Notes under the pieces: model-generated
Database searches by the model: none
Told to the model about the DNA's origin: nothing
Seen by the model: only the letters and a program-made list of their open reading frames with translations
Made by a program: the position numbers and the translations under genes
In this document: positions 1 through 13,397 of the stretch, one piece after another
Layout of the letters: every line of letters starts with the position of its first letter
How positions within the stretch are numbered: the first letter of the stretch is position 1
Assembly (NCBI GenBank): GCA_037179385.1
Contig: CM074188.1
Span: forward strand, 22,337,318 to 22,401,317
Origin: Holothuria scabra
Taxonomy: Eukaryota > Echinodermata > Holothuroidea > Aspidochirotida > Holothuriidae
Direction of reading: 5' to 3'
Length of the DNA stretch: 64,000 nucleotides

Positions 1-1313
1 ACAGTAGGGTAGGCTGAGTGAATCTTCTGACGTTTTGTTTAGGCCAACACTTGGGCTGATGCACACACTGTCTGGAGACTATCGCGTTAGGCCAAACAGG
101 CCAAACGTCAGTCTGTATCATTGTAATGTATGACACTAAACTGTTACTAGTAGGCCTACTAACGATAGCCTGAGTACTATCAACTTCGTGAAACTGACAG
201 TTTGACAGTGACAGGCAACCTTTTTTCATATATCATCATACTTAATGCCAAAAGTTGAATAAAAATGCAGCTTAGGGTAAAAGATCATAAGTTACCTTCT
301 ACGTAAGAAACTTCTTCTTGAAAAGATGCTTAAATTAATGCCTTCTGATTTGTTTACACATAACACGATAGGAGGTTCACAAAGGAACTAACGGAGCTTA
401 ACGTTAGTTACGCAATCCTTATCAACATTACTTTCGCTACGTCTAGCATCGGATAACTATTCTTCCATTTGCTTTTATTGAAAGAGCGCCACCTAAAAAA
501 GTGTGGGACAGCGCAGGATAATAGGCATGGTGTGGGGTTAACAACAAATAAAAAAATAACAGATAAAGTTCCCTACCGTGTTGCCCCAGCACGGGAGCAG
601 GAATCTAATTTTCCCTTCCACACTTAACTGTGCGTGATAAGCGACTTTTGAAGGTGTTGCATCGAGCAAGGGCCAGGATCCATCTCCAAAGGCCGGGAGT
701 TCAGGCTGGAGACTTTCCACAAAATGTCATCGTGTTATTGCTGGGGGGGGGGGGGGAGGAGGTTACGGAAGGGGGAGGATGTCAGTATTTCATCCTACAT
801 TAGCGGAGAATGGTGCTAGCTTTATCTGAAAAGAAATTATTTCAGATTTACTTAATGTTTTCAAAAAAGAACAGTAGTCTGCCAAATACCTTTTAGACCC
901 AAATTCACATTTTAACTTTAAAAGGTCTAGATACTATGTATGGACAAGCTTTTTTACACAGGGGCGTCTTCAGGGTGGTTTTATAGAGGGTCATAAAACA
1001 AGAGATGAGTGTTTTTTTTTTTACGAAAATAGAGGGGTGGTCTGCTCCTGCCACCCCTGCCTCTGCCCCTATATATTTGCATACAAATTTGGAAACACAG
1101 ATTTCATCGTCATGTATCTGACAATCCAGAATCAGAGATCGTATTTGCCGATGTTCAGTTCGAATCATCGAAAATATTCCATAAAAATCGTTCTGGTGAG
1201 CGTCATTTCCTGCAAACAAGAGTCAACTTAGTTATCACAGTGACAAAAGTTGTGGTAAATTTTCATAGGGATAAATCGAAAAAGCTACTAAAAATTGGCG
1301 ACACATTGGCAGC
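1..1313. other. Upstream intergenic sequence, nothing recognised
   Basis: I see no gene here. CpG dinucleotides are common (about 25 in the first 900 bases by eye), unlike the right half of the window. A run of 14 G lies at 743-756. Short open frames, for example on the minus strand at 538-720, resemble no family I know and have no splice or codon-bias support. Confidence 0.5.
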
Positions 1314-1628
1314 CTACACTCTAGAAACAAAATAATAAACTTAGTCACTCTCTTATAAAGTAAAGAGTAAAATTTACTCCAAGAATAGTGAAATTCACTC
1401 TAAAAAGAGGGAAAATCTACTCGTTAACGAGTGCCTGCAGGGATCACTCTTTTAAGAAACTGCATGGTCCCTATAGGCACTCCATCAAGAGTGAAATTTC
1501 TGTCTTTTGGAGGGAGTTTCAATCTTTTTTTAGAGTGAATTTCCCCTCTTTTGGAGTAAACGTTGAAACTGGTATACTCATCTAGTGAAATTTCAGTCTC
1601 GTTAATTTTAGAGTGATCTTCCATCACC
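1314..1628. mobile_element. Foldback MITE of the CACTC family, copy 1
   Basis: The stretch is built from short inverted units of the type CACTC...GAGTG (for example TTCACTCT and AGAGTGAATTT) spaced every 20-50 bases in both orientations. It begins near ACACTCTAGAAAC and ends near TTTTAGAGTGATC. Similar copies lie at 2561-2924 and 13062-13397. The left end here (ACACTCTAGAAAC...TTAGTCACTCT) matches the reverse complement of the right end of copy 3, so the ends are terminal inverted repeats. No coding capacity: a non-autonomous element. Confidence 0.6.
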
Positions 1629-1704
1629 CTCACCTCGTGTACATATTACACAGCACTTTTGTACAAAATGGTAGGATATAAGAAATATAAACAATAGTGA
1701 TGAA

Positions 1705-2032
<328 letters not shown>

Positions 2033-2110
2033 ATGGAGTTTACGGCCCAGTTTCCAACCAAAGTCGATGCGGCCACTGCCTTTTCCTCTTGTGGCTCACT
2101 GGCTCACAAT
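2033..2110 (-). mobile_element. SINE-like retroposon 3' end (minus-strand copy)
   Basis: On the minus strand this reads GTGAGCCACAAG...AACTGGGCCGTAAACTCCAT and then enters the (CTAA)n array. The same 3' sequence occurs at 3440-3566 and, more diverged, at 50158-50310 and 56270-56425; a 5' part occurs at 28911-29010. Only about the last 80 bases of the unit are recognisable here. Whether the family is a SINE or the 3' end of a LINE cannot be decided from these copies. Confidence 0.6.
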
Positions 2111-2560
2111 AGTGATGGGACAATTTGTTGCTGCATAACAATGGCATACGGTAGGGATGCATAATTTTAAGAAGTAACTTTTTGACCATTTTCATAGTTG
2201 CTCGTTTTTCCTTCTTGAAGTGATTTTTATTGCAAACGAACGATCAAAATAACGACTGCTTACAACAAACAGGATAGACATATATGGGGGCTATAACCGC
2301 GACACCTTGAACCGCAACCCGAGGGCCATAATTTTACTTTATCATACAGATCAATCTGAACAGGCAAGAATAACAAACATAACGGATTCAGGGAACTGAA
2401 GTACTGCACAGATGTAATCATACAATCTGATATGATTCCGAGGCGGGGACCGATTGCTGCTGACTACGATTCCATCGAAGAGTCAATTTCCTGGCTCCAG
2501 CAAAACATATGTTGGGGAACGTGTTTGTTATGGGGAGAGTCACCCGTCACATGCCTTGGG

Positions 2561-2924
2561 CACTCTAAAAAAGTATTAATTCACTCTACAATATAGTGAA
2601 CAGTTTGAATCCACTCCATTTGTTTAAAATTGGACCGCAAAATTCCATCTAACCTTAAACACTCCATTTGAATATTATTTCACTCCAAGAAAAGCGAAGT
2701 TCACCCCAAGACGAATAAAATTCACTCCAAGAAAAGTGAAAAGTCACTCTTTAACGAGTGCCCTTTCTAAATGTGGCCACTGTAGGCACTCCATGAAGAC
2801 ACTCTTCTGAGTCTTGGAGTGAATTTTATTCTGTTTGGAGTGAATTTTTCTCTCTTCTGGAGTGAAATATATAGCTTCCACCTTTGTTACGAGTGAGATT
2901 TTAATCTTTTTTATATTTAGGGTG
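2561..2924. mobile_element. Foldback MITE of the CACTC family, copy 2
   Basis: This has the same architecture as 1314-1628. It starts CACTCTAAAAAAG, contains repeated CACTCCAAGAAAAG and TTGGAGTGAATTTT units in opposite orientations around a centre near 2770, and ends near TATTTAGGGTGG. It has no open frame of interest. Confidence 0.6.
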
Positions 2925-3170
2925 GAGCTACCAACACCATAGCATAGCTAATGATTTTACACACAACAAGAATTTTCCAGTTTCTTTGCGAATGAGAGTT
3001 ACGTAGTGCGCTTCACGGATACCGTTTGCTTTTTTCATAAGCGTCTGACAAAAATAAAGTCACAAACCACATCTTTACGTCTTCGTGGTCAGGATGTTGT
3101 CATCATCCTGTTTTACAAGTAAGCTGTCAATTTCACCGAGTAACAAAATTCAACTTTACCATGAATATCT

Positions 3171-3415
3171 TTAAAGGTGAAATCTTCCCACACAAGACAG
3201 CTTCAATTCTCCTCCCCTACTTACTTAAGCCCCTCCCACAACTGTCTGAAACTCATCCTCATCCAGACACAATCTCAGTTTCTTGCTTCAGGGTTAGTAT
3301 GCAAAGAACTTATGTGTAATCATAATACTCTCAGTGCGGTGTGCAGTACATGCTGTATATGAGCTATACAGTGCTCTGCATCTTTTTCAACTTGCTGTCA
3401 ATCAAATTCCCCGCG
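3171..3415. mobile_element. TTAA-ended MITE family A, truncated copy
   Basis: It begins TTAAAGGTGAAATC and shares the family A interior: CCTCCCACAACTGTCTGAAA, CTCATCCTCATCCAGACAC, TCAGTTTCTTGCTTCAGGG and the later GCTGTCAATCA. Full copies are at 28595-28906 and 53045-53352. The far end is missing: it joins the retroposon beginning near 3440. Confidence 0.6.
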
Positions 3416-3439
3416 GAGCAGACGAAGTCTTTTCGTTCG

Positions 3440-3566
3440 GGACCTACTGCCGTTGTGCGTGATGCTCCGCATAAGCAATGGAGTAGGGAAAACAAGCCAG
3501 TGATCCAAGACTGGAAAAAGGCCGACTCGACTTGGACTTGGTTAGAAACTGGGCCGTAAACTCCAT
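3440..3566 (+). mobile_element. SINE-like retroposon, plus-strand copy
   Basis: The unit runs from GACCTACTGCC through GGGAAAACAAGCCAGTGA and GGTTAGAAACTGGGCCGTAA to CTCCATC, then into a (CTAA)n tail. It aligns by eye with 50158-50310 and 56270-56425. I do not see convincing A and B boxes for RNA polymerase III, so the class is uncertain. Confidence 0.6.
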
Positions 3567-3880
<314 letters not shown>

Positions 3881-5799
3881 CACCCTTTGGCCCTTGGCAC
3901 TTAGAATAAGTACCATCTTCGTAAGTAACAATTCATGAACAGAGAAATAGTCGTGGGGGTTTTAGCGTACTTGAGAGTTCAACTAAATACCAAAATATTA
4001 TCTTATCTGAGAAAGTACTTTCACTTTGAACATTTTGTCATATTACATGACGGGGGACGGGAATGATGTCATACTTTTAACACATACGCTGTAAAATTGT
4101 CCGTAATAATACTGCAAACATTTTGTATATAACAGAAGAAAAAAAAAAGAAAGTAAAAGAATACATAAAAGTGCTGTTAATGATATGGTGGCACTTTTTA
4201 TGCATTCTTTTGCTTTTGACACTATATTGTATTTTCTGTAAATGTACAGAAGTTTCTCTTTACAGCGTAGGTTATGATATCTCGAACAAAATAGCCTACA
4301 AAATTAATCTTTGTCAGGTTTGACTCTGTAAGTTTAGTAATATGGATATTCATGTGTATTTTTCTGTTGTGAATCATTCAGTCGTGAAGAAGATACTACA
4401 GAACGAAATAATATGAAATTTGGATGCCATGCCAGTGTGTGAGTTATCGCATATTTATAGCGAGTCATACCATGGATGACAATGTTCCAAACTTCCAAGT
4501 AACCCGTCAGTGGTTCAAAAAACAGTCTGGGAGGTATGTTTTAATTGCAGATATGATTGAGTGTGACTATATATGCGGGCTGCATACGCATATTCTCGTT
4601 GACTCTGTACTACGGAACTCTTAAGGTACCGTAAATGCAATCCGTACAGTGTGGGTCTCACTGAAGCGCTTTCGGATACGACAACTAAAACTATTCAATT
4701 TTTTAGAATTGTAGTGAATTCGTCTCCCCCCCCCCCACCTTGTTAAAAAGAGTCATGAAATACGGCAAACCTCTGAAGTGTATGCATGATTCGCATCGGA
4801 GAGTTACCAAAATTCAGAATTGTGACGGGTCAGCTTCAGTAGAGCCACAGGTCGAGTAGACGATCATTCATTTTACAGATCGAGTCAACCGACAGTTATG
4901 ATAACGGCTCTATTCCGAGTCAATGAGCTCGAGTCATTGCAGTTCTATGAAACCGAAAACCAACTGTGGCTTGTTTCCATCAGGCACGTAGCCAGGATTG
5001 TGTCATGGTTGGTTTGGGGTGGTGTCATGGGGGTGATGTAATGGGGCTGGGGTACCGACATGAGGGAAAAGTCTAAGGATAGAGAAAAAATCGCTATTTT
5101 TCGTTCTTTTTGCATTTAAAGGTTGGGTCATGCATGGGGGTTCTAATCCCACCCCTGGCTACGCCATTGGTCTCCATTAACGACGGAGCACTGTCTGCTT
5201 TCCGCTGCGAAAGGAATATTGAGAGGCATAATAAATGTATCTCCGCGGACATTGCAAGCAGTAGCTGTACCCATATCAATATCTTAATTTCCAACATCGG
5301 GCAATATTTGCTTCCCAATAATATTTGGGAAGCATTTTACATCTTAATTTTAACAGGCCAGCGAACACTGCAACAATATTGCTTTATCTTGTTGACTGGT
5401 GACGTAAAACATTGAAATTTGTATTCGAAACCGAATGTACCATATTCATGGCGCACGGAAGGATAAATATCGGTAAGGTATCGTAATATGAAACTTATTA
5501 CAAAGGAACACAGTTAAAACTGTTTCTTAAATGTTTTCTATTCGATGTATTTTGGTGGCCATTAAAGGGCTGCATACGGTATTTAAAATCCTAACATGAA
5601 ATAGACCTTGGAGGGATTGTCGAAGCATTGCCCACGTTGAACTTGTGCAAAGAAGTTTTCATTGTTTTTTCTCCTTTTCTTTTTATTCTCATCTTTAAAG
5701 ATTTTCCTTATCTCTTTCGTCGGATGGGGAGGGGGTGTAGGGTATTTCGAGAAAAGGTCTTGACGTGTCAGACTTCATTAAAGCAATTGAAAAGGGGCG
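3881..5799. other. Intergenic, mostly unassigned, one short TIR repeat
   Basis: No gene is seen. Between about 4983 and 5167 a short element has inverted ends sharing CGTAGCCAGG (GTAGCCAGGATTG at left, CCTGGCTACGCC at right). This end motif recurs near 15198, 15967 and 19356. Runs of C occur at 4726-4737. Confidence 0.4.
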
Positions 5800-6560
5800 A
5801 TGTGCACTGATTAACAAGAAATTTCCTGGCTAACGATAAACAAACAAACAAAAAACAAAACCAAAAAAGACAACTGCAACAGTTGCAACAGCCAATCAAG
5901 GAACACTTTGTCAAACAGTGCGCCTATACCCATTGACAAGAGCACCACAGTCGCTTGACTCCAGAGGGAAAGGAACTGAAATATGAGGCTCCGTGCAAAC
6001 GTCATTTTAAGTGAAAGAGTGGTTCCTCTAAAATTAAATAGTCTAGTAGTGGTATGTATCTATTGAATGACTCACGGTAACTACGTGGCAGTAGGCCTAC
6101 CTAAGTGGGATTTGTTGATTGTTACTCATAGCTTAAATTTGAATGTGCAATATTTAACCCCTGAAATGTAAGGAAAAGTACTCGGAAAAGAAAGGAAACA
6201 TTGTTAAGAATTGACTGTTGTAAGGATCTCTAAAGGTAAAGTAACAAGTCAGCAAATATAGGCCCTGACGTCACTTATAAGCGAGGGAGAACTTTTCTAA
6301 GAAAAATCAGTTGTTGAATTTATGGCAATATCTTTTACCATTCTCAGATAAACCTCTTCAAAGTTTGTTACTGAAGCAAAAAATAACGCATGGGTGATGC
6401 GCACTGTTTAACAAGAAATGTTCTAATTAGAATGGCTAACAATAGCCCTAGACCCTAAGCTAATCCCTAACCCTTACAGAATGCAATCAATACAATACAA
6501 CGGCAACAGCCAATCAAGAAACAACTTGTTAAACAATTTGCATTAAGCAAAAAATATAAC
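5800..6560. repeat. Two copies of an unnamed repeat
   Basis: 5800-5935 and about 6395-6545 share GATGTGCACTGATTAACAAG-like starts (GATGCGCACTGTTTAACAAG in the second), ATGGCTAACRATA and CAGCCAATCAAGRAAC. Each copy begins and ends with related, oppositely oriented sequence around TTAACAAG / CTTGTTAA, so it may be a small foldback element. The second contains a short CCCTAA-rich patch near 6444-6475. Confidence 0.45.
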
Positions 6561-7094
6561 TATTTGGAGTGTTGCGCAGTGTCCATACTTTTTGTCAACC
6601 CTATGGGTATAATTATTTCTTCATTACTCATCAGTAGATAGTTTATAGTTTGGTGATTGATACTGATGGTTTTAAAGGACCCAATTAAACTGCTAAAATA
6701 AAACCCTCAAGACAGACCAATGTTGAAGCTGTCCTTGAAATCAACATTTCAAAAACAAAAGATTACAATTAGCTATATACGACATGGACTCCCTGGACTC
6801 AAATGGTGCCACAAAATTTGCTTATTGAGCTCATTTTTATAAATTATTAAATGCAAATCAGAAATTGGTAATTTTTGACGGATTTTGAGCATTGCGGCTA
6901 TTTTATGTTCACATCAAACATCCAACTTTGCCATTTTCATGTCACATGACCATTAAATATCCAGACCATTTTTCAAAAGGACTTCTCTATTTCATCAGTC
7001 TGCTCGACATTTTACAAAGATATAATAAGATATAATAAAGATATAATAAAACAGCCCATGGTCTGTCTTTACTTCTAATCGAATGTTCTTCCAA
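6561..7094. other. Intergenic, nothing recognised
   Basis: AT-rich sequence with no supported feature. Confidence 0.4.
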
Positions 7095-8466
7095 TGCAGG
7101 CGCGGATCCAGATATTTAAAAAAAAAAAGGGGGCGGAACTTAAAGAAAGCCGGTAATGGGGACGTACCCGTGGCGCACGCAGGACTTCTCTGAAGGGGAG
7201 GACATGCAGTGTCTTCAGTGATCGCCTGTCTGTGGGAGGAGTCTAAAGGGAGGGGCACCCCTCCCCTTTGAAAATGTTTGGCGTTTTCAAGGAGCCTAGA
7301 TGCAAAATAGTGCAATATTTTCGAATGAAGGGGATAGTGTTAAAAGTTAAATTGTGGTGGTTCATGAGGATAAAACCGAATTCTTCTGTGTCTTTACATG
7401 CAGTCTTATTCCATTTACGCTATCTTTGGAAGTAAAACTTGTCATTAAATTTCCATACTTTCAGTAATCAAAATAAAAGAGCATCGATCCTCATAGGCGA
7501 ACGGGAGCATTTTAGTTCTCGGGTTTTTTCTTGGCCAAAAACGTTATTCTGCAATAAAGATTATCTAAGCGGAGCGCCATCATTGGTTGGCGCGGATCGT
7601 GGAGACAATTTTGAAAAATCAGACCCTCAGATGGCCGGAAATAACATTTTCCAGACTCATACGAGGAATCTAAACAGTCGATATCTTCGCTAGCCTTAAT
7701 AAAATGCTCACTATAAAATAGTTCACGAACTGCAAAGTGATTAGAAAGTTATTGAAAAAATACTTTGACCCCCAAAATGTAATTTTGCCTGAAAGACCAT
7801 CTAAACGGAGCGCCACCATTAGTTGGTGCGAACGTAGAGGAAATTAAATGACCGCGACCTCAGATGGCCGAAAATTGCTTTCTCATTCTTGTAAAGGGAA
7901 TCTAAACATCTAGGTCTGAAAGTTAAGCTTTCGTTTGTAACAAGAAAAAACAGGAACATGCTAAGTGATCAGAAAATTACTACCACTATTTTATGAAATG
8001 GTCTTGATTCTTTTCTTGGAAACTAAACAACAGAATTGAAATAAGGCTAATGCTTCTCTATTGTCAGATTGTGACTCCTGGCTAAAATAAAGATCCGCTG
8101 AATTGATGAAATTGTCTGTGACTCCTCCAACTCATGTCTGTTAATTATTTTCCCACTAACATCTCTTTCGTGATAAATGGCCAACTATTTCTCACCGCAA
8201 CTGATCAACACCCTCCACCCCCCATCCCTGTCTCGTACGTCTATACCGGCCGGGGAAGGAGCCTAAGGGATGGGCTCCATTCACCCGGACGTAATATCAC
8301 ACGAGGTTCGTGAATTTGGATTTGTGTTGTGAGGGAAAGAATGAGCCTGAAATAGCCCTCTTGAATATTATTTAACTATGCTTATTTTAGTGGATTTGTT
8401 TCTGTTGCTGTGACGACGGGGGGGGCTGAGCCGGTAACCCCCCCCCCCCCCGGATCCGCGCCTGCA
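7095..8466. mobile_element. 1.37-kb element with 15-bp perfect terminal inverted repeats
   Basis: The left end TGCAGGCGCGGATCC (7095-7109) is exactly inverted at the right end, GGATCCGCGCCTGCA (8452-8466). Inside, two direct copies of a module reading CTAAGCGGAGCGCCA...TTGGCGCGGA lie near 7565 and 7803, followed by CTCAGATGGCCGGAA. The same module is at 19228-19290 (inverted), 19553 and 20551. G and C runs lie just inside both ends. There is no transposase frame and no clear target duplication, so it is a non-autonomous or decayed DNA transposon. Confidence 0.6.
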
Positions 8467-10378
8467 GTATTTTCCTTTAATATTGGTTCAAATATTGCAA
8501 CAACTTACACCTAAGGTCAATCGAATATTCGATTATCTTCCACATATCGAAAGGTTTTGTACAAAAACGATTATTTGCTCATTTTACACCAAAATTTCTA
8601 AATTGTTCTAATGAAGGTAAACTTAATATATGCTTCGAAATGATATGTCTAGGTGAGAGCAATCCATGAAACTCCGATTTTCATTCGAAACACATGGTTT
8701 TTGACGATTTCAAAATTTTGTGACGTCATAATTTGGGGGAATTTCCCAAAATAATGCGCCATTTGATGCCACCAGTCAAAAAAGTATTCACTGGGTGTGA
8801 AAAAGTACGAACGTTACAAATCCAAATTAGCCATACCTTAAGACACAACCCCGAGTACTACAGTACATTAAGCGAAAAACCGAACAAACACCATGCGCCC
8901 ACACACTGTAAACGCATTTGTGAGGTTTATGATCGAAACTTTTCGATATGAAAGGAAGAAAACACACCCTGTCGACCCTGAAGGATTAAATGCACTTTCC
9001 TAGATTTGTGAAAACTTGCACTAGAAAAACTTTCGGACAGTATTTTACCATGCATGGTTTTGGGGTAAGGAACCGCCCAATTTGGTTACAAAATTTTTCA
9101 TATTCTTAGGGAAAATTCAGACGCAACTTCTGTCTTGTGGGTCCTTGAAACGAATTCGATTTGTCCAGTTTTGGACCCTCGTACGTCTTGCCATTCGTCT
9201 GGAACTCAAAACTGATTCAGGGAAGCCGATCCGGTTCGTTGATGGCAAAGAAATCCAACATCCGGAACCCTGGATCGTGTCCCGGACCGGACTCGTCTAC
9301 GGACAATTCCGAGCAGCGGTAGTGTATAGTGACTGAAGTCAGCCATTAGTGGTCCAGTAGCCTTCAAGTAAATCGTTTTCATATTGTGTAAATGTAATGT
9401 CAAACCCTTAAATACAGTGAAATTGAAAAGAATCAAAAGGTTTTTCAGTGTAAAAACATCCATGGTACATGTTAGCAAGAACGTTGAAAGAGTAAAGGTG
9501 ATACACCCCAGTTAAGGCCGACTAAAATCAGACCATCACTTACTGTCCGGATTTGTCTATAAGAAATCCAACCACACGAACGCTAGCGCACACGTTTAAG
9601 CCAAAAAACAAACTCACATACAATGTCATGCACACTAACATTGGAACGCACATACACAAAATATAAGTGGCGCATTATAAATGCAATATTGTTACTTGAA
9701 GCCCTAATGTGAGTTCAAGTCATCATCTGCATACCACAATATTGTATTGTAGTTGTTGTCTTTTTCAATCTGCCTGAATCATTGGGGTGATAAGTTTCGC
9801 CCTAATATTTACATTGGAAAGGCAATAGACCCTATATCCCCTCCCTCCAGAATCGACGCCTCTGACTTGATTATGGCTAAGTTCAAAATCAAGTCATTGG
9901 GCTATAGTTGCAGTTAATTAATTTTATCCTGATTGGTTTGTCGAAAAAGCAAGCGTTGTCACCAATAAGTAGGCCGACACTACACTATTTTTGTAGCGTA
10001 TGTTGATCTCCCTAGAGGGACACTTTGGTCATTGTAACGATGGAGGGGAAGGAATGAGGGTGATACACCACTTTCACAAACACCTCTCTGCGTCCTCGAA
10101 TGCCATCCCAAGGTTTTCACAACAACACAATTTGGTCTGGTGTTAGAAGCTTGGTAGTTCAAACAATGCTTTAACCCCTCCCCCAACGGCGCGGGGGTCT
10201 CAACAACGTTCATTTCCAGTCAATTTTTTCCAACAGGTGTTGACATCACAAGTTTTTCACACTTGCGAGTATCAGATAGTAAAAAGTTGAAAATGTGATC
10301 GTAATAAAAAAGCAGTTTCAATTACGATACCTCAATGTTTATGTACAATATTGATAAAATCGAATGCTCTAAGTAGCT
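8467..10378. other. Intergenic, one dispersed repeat
   Basis: No gene is seen. About 9325-9480 (CAGCCATTAGTGG..., ...TCCATGGTACATG) is repeated diverged at 23305-23455. 9500-9560 (GACTAAAATCAGACCATCAC) is repeated at 25565-25630. The open frame at 9082-9336 has no recognisable domain. Confidence 0.4.
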
Positions 10379-10384
10379 AGGCCG

Positions 10385-10952
10385 TATGGAATACCGTTTT
10401 AACATTTATTCGGGAATTTCAGATATCTCTAATTAATTTCAGATATCTCTAAATAATTGCAGATATCTCTAATTCAATTTCAGATATCTCTAAATAATTG
10501 CAGATATCTCTAATTCAATTTCAGATATCTCTAAATAATTGCAGATATCTTTAAATAATTGCAGATATCTCGAAATAACGAAGTATTTCAGATATCTCTA
10601 ATTCAATTTCAGATATCTCTAATTCATTTTCAGATATCTCTAATTCTATTTCAGATATCTCTAATTCAATTTCAGATATCTCTAATTCAATTTCAGATAT
10701 CTCTAATTCAATTTCAGATACCTCTAATTCAATTTCAGATATCTCTAATTCAATTTCAGATATCTCTAATTCAATTTCAGATATCTCTAATTCTATTTCA
10801 GATATCTCTAATTCAATTTTAGATATCTCTAATTCAATTTCAGATATCTCTAATTCAATTTTAGATATCTAAAATAGTGCATAATTAGAGATATCTGAAA
10901 TTAATTAGAGATATCTGAAATTCGGGAATAAATGTTAAAACGGTATTCCATA
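10385..10952. mobile_element. TIR element filled with a 21-bp minisatellite
   Basis: The left end TATGGAATACCGTTTTAACA is repeated inverted at the right end. The inverted arms are about 66 bp, with only a small mismatch patch after TTTATTC. The interior (about 10420-10875) is roughly 21 tandem copies of a 21-22 bp unit, CAGATATCTCTAATTCAATT plus T, each holding the palindrome AGATATCT. The direct repeat AGGCCG flanks the element on both sides (10379-10384 and 10953-10958), consistent with a 6-bp target duplication. It has no coding capacity. Confidence 0.75.
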
Positions 10953-10958
10953 AGGCCG

Positions 10959-12784
10959 TGGCTAAGGAAGGCCACAATTGGAGAATCTAAGAGTTGTTTC
11001 CTCTTCAAAACTGACATAATTATTTACGTCATCAAGGGTATACTTTTTCAGGCACAAATTCCAAAATAAGACTTTTCATTCTCCTATGACCGAGTCCACC
11101 ATCAGCGACGTTGTCATCGTCCCTACGCAGAGTAAAGTTACTAACAACATCATCCCGCTTTCGCTGCAGTCAGGGAGTTGCCGACTCCCTGCTGCAATAG
11201 ATCAATGAGCATGTTTTCAGATGGTGGTGACGTCGGTCATCTGGAATTTATATCCAAGCAGAGGGTTAGCAGCGTCAGTGTGTTTCGGTAGATCTGGGGT
11301 TGTTTTTAGCGTAAGTTTCATCTAATACGATGGAATAAACCGGTTTTTTTTGCTCGAAATTGACAAAATTAGAATTATTTGCAAGTTATCTTAGGTGTTT
11401 GAGAGCAAGTTATCACTTTGGAACCAACTCAAGTCCGTTATTGAAGTTCATTTTTACGGCCCCTGGGCCTAGTCTTTACACTTTACCGTACCGTACGTTA
11501 TTGTTTGGTAAACTTGAGCTACACCTTTCTGTGTACATGGTGCCTGCTTTGTATATGCATAATGTTAAACGTACTAGTAAAGCTGTTTGGCATGAGACAA
11601 AGGTACACATTTGGCAACTAAGTCTAACTGTTATGTTATGGCGATTGAAAAACCGGACATTTGTACCACTTTGTCTTTCTGTGAAAATCCTCAATTAATT
11701 TCCTTGTATCCTATATTTCTTCATTAGGCCTATTATAGACAATTGTAAATTGTTGTTAAAAGTGATCACTAAACTGTAAGAGGGGGTTGCCAATCACATA
11801 TTGTTACAGTGAAATCTTGGATTTAAATTTTTTGGCGTCTTATTGCGGTTAATCTACCTATTTTGGCCACTTGTCGCTGGTAACCCTGCCAAAGGAGTCG
11901 TGCCGATGACATCCATTGGAGACAATACGCATGAAATGTCCCGAGTTCATCGGGATCCCTCTCAAACCGCCAGATGTCCTCAATGTTGGCCCCCTTAATA
12001 AGAATGTTTGCCCTCTACAAGCCCCCTGAAAACTCGTCAATTCGGCTGATCAGTTCCTTTTACAATGTAAGCGAGGGCTAACACTGACCAGAACTTTTTT
12101 CGTCCTGTCAAAGTCAAGTTGGCCTACGAACATAAATCTATGGCCGTGGACGAGGGACTGTATGAATAAACGACACAACGCCGAGACCTGTCTGATATTC
12201 AGTTGCGGTGTACAGTAATACGTTGCTCGCGTATATTTTTATTTTCATAGATCTTTTCGAAACAAATGCTTTCGGATTGTTGAAACTTCCTACATGCGAA
12301 AGAATTGTGAGGAGATCAAAAATTCTAGATTTCCCGAAGAAAAAACAGATAAATGTATGCAGTTGGAACCGTCGGCAAATTATCGAGAAGTGCACAAATT
12401 TTGAGAAGTCGAGACTTTTCTCGTGAAAAAAGTTGTACAGTGTGCACGTGGCTAAAAAACATGATGAAATGTAGTTAAAATGAATGAATAAAATGGAAGC
12501 TGCTGAAATGGGGTGATGTCATTTTGCCAAATATGACTGTATTTGTCGGTCATTGATCCTACCCACTCTCCATTCTATGAAACGTTGCGTGGACTGTTTG
12601 AAATTTACCGGTAATCCTGGTTTGGCGCTTAGTTTTTTTTTTTTTTTCAGTGTACAGTAAGAATGCACTAAACAGGGCGCCACGGGCGGCTTTCTACTGG
12701 AGCTGTACGGGAAAGCCCCGAAACTTATAACGTGGGAAGAAATGTGAGCTTGACAAGGAGAAATTATCGCCCCATAATCCGCAC
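10959..12784. other. Intergenic, nothing recognised
   Basis: No gene or clear repeat. The open frames at 11360-11698 (+) and 12519-12842 (-) show no known domain. A poly-T run is at 12632-12648. Confidence 0.4.
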
Positions 12785-12990
12785 TGCTCTCTATCATGTC
12801 GAATTTACACATTGTTGTGTAACTAGTGCAACTATCAGGCAATGTTTGTTAGAAAAAATACACAACATGTGTAATTTATCCACCTTGTTGTGTAACTTAT
12901 TACAAAAGCGTGTAATTTTTACACATTACCCGATCGGTGTACTCTCTACACAACAATGTGTCAATTCTACACACCCTTTTTACAGTGTGT
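12785..12990. repeat. Palindromic TGTGTAA-rich element
   Basis: ACACATTGTTGTGTAA (12807-12822) is inverted at TACACAACAATGTGT (12947-12961). Between them GTGTAATTTATCC, TTGTTGTGTAACTTATTAC and TGTAATTTTTACACATTAC repeat the same motif in both orientations. It looks like a small foldback MITE. The outer limits are unclear. Confidence 0.5.
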
Positions 12991-13061
12991 GTTTGCACTA
13001 ATTTTGCTGCTCTTATCAATCAGACATATCAAACTTCCTACAGGATCTGAATTTCTTGATT

Positions 13062-13397
13062 GCACTCCTAAAAAAAGAGTGAAATTTTCCATTTTGGGAG
13101 AGTATAAGTTGAAACGTTCGCTCCAAAAGATCGATATTCACTCCCAGAAGAGTGAAATAAACTCCAAAAGAGTTAATTTTCAGTCTTGATGGAGTTCCCC
13201 CAGAAACCACTCTTAAAATATAGTGGTCCCCGATGTTGGCATGCGTTAAAGAGTGAATTTTCACTCTTTTGTGGATTTCATTCTTTTTGAGTGAGTTTCA
13301 CTCTTCTTGGCGTGAATGGACACTCCAATAGAGTGAACTCACACTTTCCACTCTATCAAAGAGTGACTAAATTCTCTCTTTGTTTTTTTATAGTGTA
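13062..13397. mobile_element. Foldback MITE of the CACTC family, copy 3
   Basis: It starts CACTCCTAAAAAAAGAGTG, contains many TTCACTC / GAGTGAA units in both orientations, and ends TTTTTTTATAGTGTA. Its right end matches, inverted, the left end of copy 1 at 1314. Confidence 0.6.

Noticed and set aside
6444..6475. CCCTAA-rich patch
   Set aside because: Only three or four irregular units; too short to call telomeric.
9082..9336. 84-residue open frame overlapping a dispersed repeat
   Set aside because: No domain, and the related repeat copy at 23305 does not preserve the frame.
10559..10822. Open frame of 87 residues with a perfect 7-residue repeat (QISLIQF)
   Set aside because: It is the 21-bp minisatellite read in frame; 21 is a multiple of 3, so the frame stays open by construction.
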